6,212 nt of DNA from a bacterium (Candidatus Ratteibacteria) CG_4_9_14_3_um_filter_41_21. GTDB taxonomy: Bacteria > Ratteibacteria > UBA8468. This document shows positions 1 to 4,341 of this stretch, piece after piece. The stretch spans positions 1 to 6,212 of the forward strand of contig PFWI01000268.1 of assembly GCA_002791075.1 (NCBI GenBank). The letters run 5' to 3'. Each line of letters opens with the position of its first letter. Position 1 is the stretch's first letter. Below the pieces are notes generated by a model, which saw only the letters and a program-made list of their open reading frames with translations, was not told the origin of the DNA and made no database searches. Position numbers and translations under genes: made by a program.

Positions 1-12
1 CCCACAATCACT

Positions 13-36
13 TGAATAAGTCTACCGACTTATTCA
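13..36. repeat. Perfect 10-bp inverted repeat
   Basis: TGAATAAGTC (13-22) and GACTTATTCA (27-36) are perfect reverse complements around a 4-base spacer, TACC. The right arm overlaps the DnaA-like box at 30-38, so the palindrome largely reflects two facing boxes. It lacks a T-tract and is therefore not a typical terminator. Confidence 0.75.
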
Positions 37-48
37 CAATTACTTGGA

Positions 49-65
49 TAACTCTTTCAGAGTTA
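49..65. repeat. Inverted repeat, 7-bp arms
   Basis: TAACTCT (49-55) and AGAGTTA (59-65) pair perfectly around TTC. Past one mismatch the pairing continues with TGG (45-47) and CCA (67-69). It repeats the dyad design of 13-36 about 32 bases further on, so the two look like copies of one unit. Confidence 0.65.
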
Positions 66-82
66 CCCACAAGTATCCACAA

Positions 83-142
83 CACGATGAATAATATTTT
101 TATATTCTTTAAAAAACTAACATCAAAAGAAATGATTTTTAA
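83..142. other. A+T-rich stretch, possible unwinding element
   Basis: About 60 bases with very few G or C follow the DnaA-like boxes directly. In origins an A+T-rich duplex-unwinding element sits in this position. Composition is the only evidence, and A+T-rich intergenic DNA also occurs upstream of abiEi in this window. Confidence 0.3.
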
Positions 143-211
143 GGGGCCTATCAAAACTATTTCAGGGGGGCTATCAAAGATAAAAGTGGCTCACTATCAG
201 GCGACCCTGAG
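143..211. repeat. Direct repeats with 23-base period
   Basis: GGGGCCTATCAAA (143-155) and GGGGGCTATCAAA (166-178) agree at 12 of 13 positions and start 23 bases apart. A third, weaker unit keeps CTATC in the same phase: CTATC occurs at 148, 171 and 194, exactly 23 bases apart each time. Iterons of about 17-23 bases that bind a replication initiator are typical of plasmid origins, and these lie next to DnaA-like boxes and an A+T-rich stretch. With two good copies and one poor copy, chance or an operator for another protein is also possible. Confidence 0.45.
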
Positions 212-427
212 TGGCTTAGTTAGGGTGACCATTGACAAAGACCAAAACTCTCGCCGCCAACGGAAACCTCACCGCTGCCAAATTAATCAATTTCCCCACC
301 CGCGGCTTTGTTGTAGAAAAGATAATAGTTTAGGCAACAACGATTTTACAGTTACTTGGCAAGGAGCATTTAAGGAGTGCATCGGAGAAGTTGAGGTCTC
401 AGAATTGAAATACAAGAAAAAGGGAAA
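212..427 (+). other. Non-coding or degraded stretch with short open frames
   Basis: No convincing gene. On the plus strand 232-333 is an open frame of 33 codons, starting at TTG after an in-frame TGA at 226-228 and ending in TAG. It contains LAANGNLTAAKLINFPTRGF, which has ordinary protein composition, and the segment is more G+C-rich than its surroundings. There is no ribosome binding site. It may be a fragment of a lost gene or chance. No terminator hairpin with a T-tract is visible for the minus-strand operon that ends at 428. Confidence 0.25.
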
Positions 428-835
428 TTACTTGGTAGGACAACTTTTCGAAATAGTTTGTTTTATCATATCGACACAAAAGATCAATTTTATCGCTTCT
501 TTCCTTGCCCTCGGATCGCCAGTATCATAATCCGTGCGATATCTAGCTCTTCTAGACGCTTCTTTCAACATAAAATATTCAACGGCGACAGTTGACAATG
601 GAGAAACGGTTCTAACCAAATTATCACGTCTTTTATGCTCTCTGGGATGAGTCATTGTTTCAGGCCAACTACTACTATATGTTGCTAAGACCGAATCTAT
701 GTAGTGAAGTGCAATATAAAAGAGAATAGTTACATACCAATCTAGATACTTTGTTTTGTCAGGATTGAATATACCTTCTTCTGATAATTTAAGATTTCTT
801 TCTGCCTTCTTGATATGTTCATCTCTTTCGGGCAT
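428..835 (-). CDS. HEPN-like domain protein
   Basis: A 135-residue, mainly helical soluble protein. The sequence resembles small HEPN-fold proteins often found in toxin-antitoxin and defence loci: YLDWYVTILFYIALHYIDSV (30-49), then HPREHKRRD (63-71) and YFMLKEASRRARY (87-99). HEPN domains are often RNases, usually with an RX4-6H motif. I do not see that motif here; the conserved-looking polar residues are H44, H63, H67, R69, R70 and R95-R98, so catalysis is uncertain. The ATG at 835 has only AGAAGGA about 25 bases upstream, within the end of the previous gene, so translation probably depends on coupling across the 19-base gap. It is the last gene of the operon driven from 1825-1853. HEPN proteins commonly pair with a nucleotidyltransferase, but neither operon partner shows that signature. 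Confidence 0.75.
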   Translation of the reverse strand: MPERDEHIKKAERNLKLSEEGIFNPDKTKYLDWYVTILFYIALHYIDSVLATYSSSWPETMTHPREHKRRDNLVRTVSPLSTVAVEYFMLKEASRRARYRTDYDTGDPRARKEAIKLIFCVDMIKQTISKSCPTK

Positions 836-854
836 CGTTTATATGTCGGTTCTC

Positions 855-1310
855 TTATCCTTCTGATTTTTGATAAACAATCTTTAAATCTTTTGGTACT
901 ACTTTATGCAGAGGTTTACCATTCCGGGGCAAGGTTAAAAAATCAAAAGTAAATTCTTGACGTTTCCTTGCAATTCTGTTCTCCGATTTACAGATTGTAT
1001 ATTCAGTCTCAAAATCAAGATGTTTAATCACCGTCCAAAGAATAATCTGCTTATCTACACATTTAAAGAAAATAGCACATAATTTTGGTAGTTGTTTTAC
1101 TGAATTTACAAATTCATTCACAATTGCCGTAACTGTAACTGTAGAAGATTCTTGAGTTATCTTAATCATGTAAGGAAAAGTGTAAGGTTTCACCTTCTCA
1201 ACTTTAGCTTTTCCCCTTAGTTTTTCTATAGAAATATTTCGGCAGGAAATAGGAATATCTTCTCGTGCCCATGCAACTTCAGGATGCCACTTAGTTAAAT
1301 CTGTTGACAT
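855..1310 (-). CDS. Unrecognised 151-aa alpha/beta protein of the HEPN operon
   Basis: I cannot name this protein. It has no signal peptide or membrane segment. From about residue 45 it alternates strands and helices: YMIKITQESSTVTVTAIVNE (47-66), an LCAIFFKCVDKQIILWTVI strand pair (77-95), an acidic stretch DFETEYTI (99-106), then FTFDFLTLPRNGKPLHKVVP (120-139). The last part, 'FDF..LP..GKPL...VP', resembles the end of small uncharacterised proteins I have seen near HEPN or toxin-antitoxin genes; this is recollection, not a search. The first 35 residues look like a separate lead-in segment. The ATG at 1310 shares its A with the upstream TAA stop (TAATG), and AAGGAG lies about 10 bases upstream, so it is translationally coupled. 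The tight coupling suggests a fixed stoichiometry with its neighbours. Confidence 0.8.
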   Translation of the reverse strand: MSTDLTKWHPEVAWAREDIPISCRNISIEKLRGKAKVEKVKPYTFPYMIKITQESSTVTVTAIVNEFVNSVKQLPKLCAIFFKCVDKQIILWTVIKHLDFETEYTICKSENRIARKRQEFTFDFLTLPRNGKPLHKVVPKDLKIVYQKSEG

Positions 1311-1570
1311 TATTTCTTCTCCTTTACAAACAATTTTGTTACTTCAATAGCTCTGTTGTGAAGTTCAGAAAATGATTTCTTGTTAATTTCGAAGTCAATC
1401 TTGCTTAAAGTAGATATATTTAAAAACTTATCTGAAGAAATATCAATTGAAAGATTCTCTATTCTTAATTTGGAATTCTGAAGGTTGAATCCTAAATCTC
1501 TAAGGCTTGCGACACTTTCAGGGTCTTTATCTTTAAGAAGGGAAATATCTGGAATCTTATTAAAAAGCAC
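1310..1570 (-). CDS. Unrecognised protein, first gene of HEPN operon; true start uncertain
   Basis: The only standard start in this frame is GTG at 1570, giving 86 residues. I do not recognise the product. It is Lys-, Leu- and Ser-rich with two leucine-patterned segments (LRDLGFNLQNSKLRIENLSI, 24-43, and a helical C-terminus SFSELHNRAIEVTKLFVKEK, 66-85). The GTG has no Shine-Dalgarno sequence, and the frame stays open and protein-like upstream to 1816 without ATG, GTG or TTG (see 1571-1816). The real product may therefore be longer, start at a rare codon such as ATT, or be a 5'-truncated remnant still read from the promoter. The stop codon overlaps the next ATG by one base, showing that translation to this point is normally used. 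Confidence 0.6.
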   Translation of the reverse strand: MLFNKIPDISLLKDKDPESVASLRDLGFNLQNSKLRIENLSIDISSDKFLNISTLSKIDFEINKKSFSELHNRAIEVTKLFVKEKK

Positions 1571-1816
1571 TTCAGAAATTAAAGTATAATCTTTCTTATT
1601 AAAGAGTATTTGGGCATGTAAATATCCTTCTACTCGATTTGCTCCTAATTTCTCAAGAGTTGAAAATATCTTCTGGAGAATAACTGTTTTTTCTATCCTT
1701 TCTCGTATTCCTTTTTGAAAAGAGTTCAGTTCAATTATAATTCGATAATTTCGCTTCCTTTTTGCTTCTATTGACCTTATGAAAAATAAGGTTTGTATAA
1801 TTTCTATATATACAAA
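1571..1816 (-). other. In-frame N-terminal extension without a standard start codon
   Basis: Upstream of the GTG at 1570 the same frame is open for 82 codons, bounded by TAA at 1817-1819. The translation has convincing protein character, for example EKTVILQKIFSTLEKLGANR followed by VEGYLHAQILFNKKDYTLIS. No ATG, GTG or TTG occurs in it. The best purine-rich site is AAGGAAG (1754-1760), 12 bases before an ATT at 1741. The promoter at 1825-1853 would start transcription near 1818, so this segment is transcribed. Options: start at a rare AUU/AUA codon, loss of the true 5' end by recombination that joined a new promoter, or a sequencing error removing a start. Confidence 0.55.
1774..1792 (-). repeat. 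Small hairpin in operon leader
   Basis: ACCTTAT (1774-1780) and ATAAGGT (1786-1792) form a perfect 7-bp stem with a 5-base loop. It would lie about 25-45 bases from the predicted transcription start at about 1818. It has no following T-tract on the minus strand, so it is unlikely to be an intrinsic terminator. It could shape translation initiation or mRNA stability; this is inference. Confidence 0.5.
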
Positions 1817-1824
1817 TTATACTT

Positions 1825-1853
1825 AGTATAATCCTATTTTAATCTCCTGTCAA
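1825..1853 (-). promoter_or_regulatory. Strong sigma70-type promoter of the HEPN operon
   Basis: On the minus strand TTGACA (1848-1853, perfect -35) is separated by exactly 17 bases from TATACT (1825-1830, one change from TATAAT). It sits just after the queF stop codon and reads toward the three genes at 1310-1816, 855-1310 and 428-835. Predicted transcription start is about 1818. No operator-like dyad overlaps it, so control may be constitutive or post-transcriptional. Confidence 0.75.
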
Positions 1854-1878
1854 TTAACCCCTCCCCTCAACAATTGTA

Positions 1879-2280
1879 CTACTTACCCTTCCTTCTATAC
1901 TCGCGGCTCACGATGGTCTTGATTCCACCGCGGGGGTTAAATTCCCCGGTGATACTTGCCCAACAGGGATGGCAGGCGGCAATAAAATCATCCAAAATCC
2001 TATTGATGGCGTGTTCGTGAAATATTCCTACATTCCGGTAGGAGAAAAGATAATACTTGAAAGACTTTAATTCTACGCAGTATTTATCCGGAATATATTT
2101 TATAATAATTTTGGCGAAATCGGGGAGATTGGTCCTGGGACAAAGGCAGGTGAATTCAAAAATCTCCATCGCAATGAGATATCTTTTATCCGGATACTTA
2201 TTGGCCCAGACCTCTATCGTGGGTTTCTTTAGCTTTCTCACATCTTCCTGCAATCCGTCATAATCTTTGCTTATTTTCAT
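1879..2280 (-). CDS. queF: NADPH-dependent 7-cyano-7-deazaguanine reductase (preQ1 synthase)
   Basis: QueF reduces the nitrile of preQ0 to the aminomethyl group of preQ1 with two NADPH, a cytosolic step of queuosine tRNA modification. The 133-residue length fits the short single-domain (YkvM-type) form of this T-fold enzyme. Visible motifs: FTCLCPRTNLPDFA (43-56) with the nucleophile Cys47 and the proton-transfer Asp54; the QueF motif ELKSFKYY (70-77), which binds NADPH; FSYRNVGIFHEH (79-90) with the substrate-binding His88-Glu89 pair; and FNPRGG near the C-terminus. All key residues are present, so it should be active. The ATG at 2280 has no good Shine-Dalgarno sequence. No other queuosine gene is in the window, and no preQ1 riboswitch is apparent upstream, where a methyltransferase remnant lies instead. 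Confidence 0.95.
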   Translation of the reverse strand: MKISKDYDGLQEDVRKLKKPTIEVWANKYPDKRYLIAMEIFEFTCLCPRTNLPDFAKIIIKYIPDKYCVELKSFKYYLFSYRNVGIFHEHAINRILDDFIAACHPCWASITGEFNPRGGIKTIVSREYRRKGK

Positions 2281-2283
2281 TGT

Positions 2284-2312
2284 AGTATAAACTATTTGTC
2301 CTTCGCTCCAAA
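2284..2312 (-). promoter_or_regulatory. Possible queF promoter, near-leaderless
   Basis: TATACT (2284-2289, minus strand) ends three bases before the queF ATG, and a poor -35, TTTGGA, lies 17 bases upstream at 2307-2312. Transcription would begin at or just inside the start codon, consistent with the absence of a Shine-Dalgarno site. The -35 matches at only three of six bases, so this is weak. The same TATACT hexamer is used by the downstream operon promoter. Confidence 0.25.
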
Positions 2313-2452
2313 CTGCTCAACAATTTTTATTTCCTCTTCGGTTAAATCATACAATTTATTCACCCCGTTAGATAGTAAACATCTAACGGGCCAATCTGTC
2401 GCTCGTATTCTTTTACTTTTGCCTGTTTCTCCGAATTTTGAAAATAATCCTT
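2292..2452 (-). pseudogene. Remnant C-terminus of an Eco57I-like DNA methyltransferase
   Basis: Two minus-strand fragments in different frames fit one protein tail. The first (2393-2452) follows an in-frame TAA and reads KDYFQNSEKQAKVKEYERQI. The second (2292-2363) reads VNKLYDLTEEEIKIVEQF and a few more residues to TAG. The pair 'K..YE.QI ... LY.LTEEEIKIVE' is the familiar extreme C-terminus of type II/IIG N6-adenine methyltransferases. The fragments are separated by 29 bases containing a perfect inverted repeat, which shifts the frame. No start codon or upstream body remains, since the 3' end of abiEii abuts it. It is probably debris left when abiE or queF was placed here. The family call rests on motif recall. 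Confidence 0.5.
2364..2390. repeat. Perfect 10-bp inverted repeat, possible dispersed mini-element
   Basis: CCCGTTAGAT (2364-2373) and ATCTAACGGG (2381-2390) pair perfectly around a 7-base loop. Neither side has a T-tract, so it is not an intrinsic terminator. It separates the two frames of a methyltransferase remnant, suggesting that a roughly 29-base element inserted there. Similar CCGTTAGA...TCTAACGG palindromes are, to my recollection, dispersed in genomes of some uncultured bacterial lineages; only one copy is present in this window. Confidence 0.7.
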
Positions 2453-2493
2453 TTAATATTTCGTTTCAACAATATATCCTATTCGTCCAGAAC

Positions 2494-2515
2494 AAAGATA
2501 ACCGCTTTTATCTTT
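2494..2515 (-). terminator. Weak hairpin at abiEii stop codon
   Basis: AAAGATAA (2494-2501) and TTATCTTT (2508-2515) form an 8-bp stem around six bases and overlap the abiEii TAA (2514-2516). On the minus strand it is followed by a short T-rich run (TTTGTTCT). The stem has only one G-C pair, so termination would be inefficient. It may simply protect the mRNA 3' end. Confidence 0.35.
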
Positions 2516-3350
2516 ATGTGGATTTAACTGAGTAGTATAAGTAGTCCTGCCAGAACTGTTCAAACGGTGGCAATACATGTAGTTGCTGCTTCAACATATT
2601 TGACCATTCGTTTACCAATTCAGTGCGTTCCGGTTTGGCATTGAGTATTTCCATAGTCGGAATTGGTATATTCTTAAACTGACATTTTTTACCAAGTGTG
2701 CTTAATACCAGAGTCCGGTCAGGATTGATACCTTCATGACGATATAAATTAACCACATCATAAAGGTCTCTTGGTCTGAGACGCTCTGCTAACGCTCTAA
2801 TTTTTTCGGCAAATAATTCCTCAAAACAATAACATTGGATGTGAATTCCTTGCTTCGGTCTATCAGAATAAGGATGATGAACTTCTCGGTCAACTGGCTC
2901 AAGCATCAATATTTCATCAGCAGTTAAATCTAACTTAATCGTGGGTAAATTCCCACCAGGTTTCATTGGTCCTCTGTAACTTATCTTTCCTTGTGCCGAT
3001 GTTTTACCGCGGGGATTCTGATAAATATCAAAACTGATTTTATCTTTTGGCATCTCAATACCGGTCTTTTCATAAACCTTATCAGTTAAATCTTTGAATA
3101 CACCCATTAGGAAATCATTATTGATTTGTTCTTGATTCTTAAGTGTAAAATCCAAATCTTCTGAAAAGCGGTATGTTTCAAAATAGCATTTTTTCAAGCA
3201 GGTTCCACCCTTAAAAATCCAGCCGTTGCTGATTTTTGGCTGGTGTGAAATACCATCCAGAATCCATCCAAGGACATAATCCTTTTCAACCACATTTGGA
3301 CTCAGTCCAAATTCTCTGGAGAAATCCATTATCTCTTGCTTATTAATCAC
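2514..3350 (-). CDS. abiEii: AbiEii toxin, nucleotidyltransferase family (type IV TA)
   Basis: Toxin of the AbiE type IV toxin-antitoxin and abortive-infection system. Family members are DNA polymerase beta-like nucleotidyltransferases; related MenT toxins add nucleotides to tRNA acceptor ends and block translation. At 278 residues it is of normal length. Visible motifs: VEKDYVLGWIL (21-31), typical of this family; IFKGGTCLKK (45-54) followed by RFSEDLDF (61-68) with the metal-binding D65 and D67; TIKLDLT (137-143) supplying a further Asp; and ELFAEKIRALAERLRPRDLY (178-197) with K183, R191 and the RPRDLYD box. It appears intact. The start is GTG at 3350, 2 bases after the abiEi stop, with a strong AGGGAG site inside the last abiEi codons; ATG at residue 8 is a possible later start. 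Toxin translation is thus coupled to antitoxin translation. Confidence 0.93.
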   Translation of the reverse strand: MINKQEIMDFSREFGLSPNVVEKDYVLGWILDGISHQPKISNGWIFKGGTCLKKCYFETYRFSEDLDFTLKNQEQINNDFLMGVFKDLTDKVYEKTGIEMPKDKISFDIYQNPRGKTSAQGKISYRGPMKPGGNLPTIKLDLTADEILMLEPVDREVHHPYSDRPKQGIHIQCYCFEELFAEKIRALAERLRPRDLYDVVNLYRHEGINPDRTLVLSTLGKKCQFKNIPIPTMEILNAKPERTELVNEWSNMLKQQLHVLPPFEQFWQDYLYYSVKST

Positions 3351-3352
3351 TT

Positions 3353-4165
3353 TTATTCTCCCTTACTATTGCTCCAGCTCTTAGGTATCCATAATCTCCA
3401 TCGGTTAATTAATCTATCTCCTTCAAGTTTAGGATCAAGGTTGGCATTTCCTGTGGTTAGCGATAACTGACAGATATTTATGGCTGTCTTTTTATCTGGA
3501 GCAAAGCGCTCTAATAAAAAACCGAGCCGCTTGTAAACCGCTCCATTACCTAATAGTTTTGTATATTCAAGTAATAACTCTATATTCACTTTTTCTGATT
3601 TTAGGTAATTGGTAAATATATCTGCTGTTGAGCGAATTCCACCACCCAGTTGCGGGTCATTTAACATATCAATTATAGTGCGTGTTGGGTCAGAAACTGA
3701 TACTCTTACCTGTCCTTTCCAGACCGGCTTAATTCCAAACATTGCCCTATTTGATATTGTCCGCAATAGAAACTTCGTTCCTTTAATGACTGGTGAATGC
3801 TCTCTTGGTTTTTGTTGGGTCATTACCAAAATAGTTCGGAAAATCTGCTCGGTTAAACCCCAATACTCAGCCGCGCTCCATCCACCTATATAACACGGTG
3901 CAAATAATCTCTCAGCAATTATCCATGGGTCTTCTAAGGCAATATCGGTAGTTCTGGATTCAAGCGGTATCGGGATATAAATTCCTCGGCGAACCCGAGA
4001 AAGCCATCCCTTCTTTGCCCAACGAGAAAGCATTTTGGCTACTGCGGGTGAAGATAAATTCAGAATATTGCAGGCTTCGGTAACTGAAATACTTCCCTTG
4101 CTTACGCGGATTATTTCAGCCAATCTCTGCCTATCTAATTTGCCAATCCCGGATAATGTTTCCAT
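3353..4165 (-). CDS. abiEi: AbiEi antitoxin / transcriptional autorepressor
   Basis: Antitoxin of the AbiE type IV system, which counteracts the toxin without stable protein-protein contact and represses its own promoter. The 270-residue length is normal. The N-terminal winged helix-turn-helix spans about residues 26-64: ISVTEACNILNLSSPAVAKM (26-45), then RWAKKGWLSRVRRGIYIPIP (48-67), with a basic wing. The C-terminal AbiEi domain follows, including YIGGWSAAEYWGLTEQ (92-107), the VSVSDPTRTIIDML stretch (155-168) and the LGFLLERF segment (214-221). The ATG at 4165 gives the usual family N-terminus (METLSGIGKLDRQRLAEI) but has no recognisable Shine-Dalgarno site, in contrast with the strong one before abiEii. 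Two palindromic repeats upstream (4183-4300) are the expected operators. Confidence 0.93.
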   Translation of the reverse strand: METLSGIGKLDRQRLAEIIRVSKGSISVTEACNILNLSSPAVAKMLSRWAKKGWLSRVRRGIYIPIPLESRTTDIALEDPWIIAERLFAPCYIGGWSAAEYWGLTEQIFRTILVMTQQKPREHSPVIKGTKFLLRTISNRAMFGIKPVWKGQVRVSVSDPTRTIIDMLNDPQLGGGIRSTADIFTNYLKSEKVNIELLLEYTKLLGNGAVYKRLGFLLERFAPDKKTAINICQLSLTTGNANLDPKLEGDRLINRWRLWIPKSWSNSKGE

Positions 4166-4182
4166 ACTATATTTTATACACC

Positions 4183-4226
4183 ATAATTCATTTATTAGTT
4201 GAACTATGACACTTTAATTATACTAT
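4183..4226. repeat. abiE promoter-proximal 44-bp direct repeat with operator palindrome
   Basis: This block matches 4257-4300 at most positions, and the two start 74 bases apart, close to seven turns of B-DNA. Its core 4187-4203, TTCATTTATTAGTTGAA, has arms TTCA/TGAA and an inner TA-T-TA dyad. AbiEi of Streptococcus agalactiae is known to bind two inverted repeats cooperatively in its promoter. By analogy this is the proximal operator. Confidence 0.7.
4217..4222 (-). promoter_or_regulatory. Candidate second -10 element of abiE (proximal)
   Basis: The minus strand reads TATAAT, a perfect -10, at the place in the proximal repeat that corresponds to the -10 of the distal promoter. A 17-base-spaced -35 at 4240-4245 reads TATAGT and is poor. 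A start near 4210 would put the operator palindrome 4187-4203 at about +7 to +23, the same geometry as at the distal promoter. A duplicated promoter-operator unit is the simplest reading. Confidence 0.35.
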
Positions 4227-4256
4227 TTTTACCCTTTAGACTATAATCTATATGTA

Positions 4257-4300
4257 ATAATTCACTTATTAAATGAACTATTACGCTTATAATATACTAT
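4257..4300. repeat. abiE promoter-distal 44-bp direct repeat with operator palindrome
   Basis: Second copy of the unit at 4183-4226. Its core 4261-4277, TTCACTTATTAAATGAA, is a 17-bp palindrome with a single mismatched pair and is the better of the two sites. The shared flank CTAT.AC.CTT and the terminal TATACTAT are conserved between copies. It lies immediately downstream of the distal promoter, where bound AbiEi would block initiation or early elongation. Confidence 0.7.
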
Positions 4301-4319
4301 AATTTAATTAAAATGTCAA
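4291..4319 (-). promoter_or_regulatory. Main abiE promoter
   Basis: On the minus strand TTGACA (4314-4319, perfect) and TATATT (4291-4296) are 17 bases apart. Predicted start is about 4284, giving a leader of roughly 120 bases to the abiEi ATG. The -10 lies inside the distal repeat and the palindrome 4261-4277 starts at about +7, a position suited to negative autoregulation by AbiEi. Confidence 0.65.
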
Positions 4320-4341
4320 GTTTTGATTCTCCATAAAAACT

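Larger units (their letters stand above)
1..82 (+). other. Cluster of DnaA-box-like 9-mers (possible origin element)
   Basis: Three same-strand 9-mers match the DnaA box TTATNCACA or differ from it at one base: TTATTCACA (30-38), TTACCCACA (63-71) and GTATCCACA (73-81). A CCACA ending at base 6 has the same 32-33-base phasing and may be a fourth box cut by the window edge. Poorer inverse copies, CTTGAATAA (11-19) and CTTGGATAA (43-51), precede the first two boxes, making two dyads. A 20-bp direct repeat underlies this: 3-22 and 35-54 agree at 17 of 20 positions. An A+T-rich stretch follows directly, which is the usual order in bacterial origins. No dnaA, dnaN or rep gene is visible, so origin function is inference; the cluster could also be a DnaA-regulated promoter. 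Confidence 0.45.

Noticed and set aside
3..82. CRISPR array suggested by CACAA repeats at 32-33-base spacing
   Set aside because: Repeat units are degenerate and form dyads; there are no constant repeats of CRISPR length with variable spacers, and the DnaA-box match explains the pattern better.
12..530. Long plus-strand open frame of 172 codons
   Set aside because: It runs through the DnaA-like boxes and repeats, has no ribosome binding site and no protein-like pattern for most of its length, and overlaps the antisense of the HEPN gene.
2057..2263. Plus-strand open frame opposite queF
   Set aside because: Antisense shadow of a well-supported gene.
2364..2390. Intrinsic terminator between abiEii and queF
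   Set aside because: The stem is strong but no T-tract follows on either strand.
2281..2400. preQ1 riboswitch upstream of queF
   Set aside because: The stretch reads as a methyltransferase tail plus a palindromic element; I see no preQ1 aptamer-like arrangement, and room before the ATG is short.
2296..2535. Plus-strand open frame of 79 codons
   Set aside because: It crosses the inverted repeat and the abiEii end and has no start signal; the minus strand there shows recognisable methyltransferase tail motifs.
3609..3893. Plus-strand open frame opposite abiEi
   Set aside because: Antisense shadow of an intact AbiEi coding sequence.
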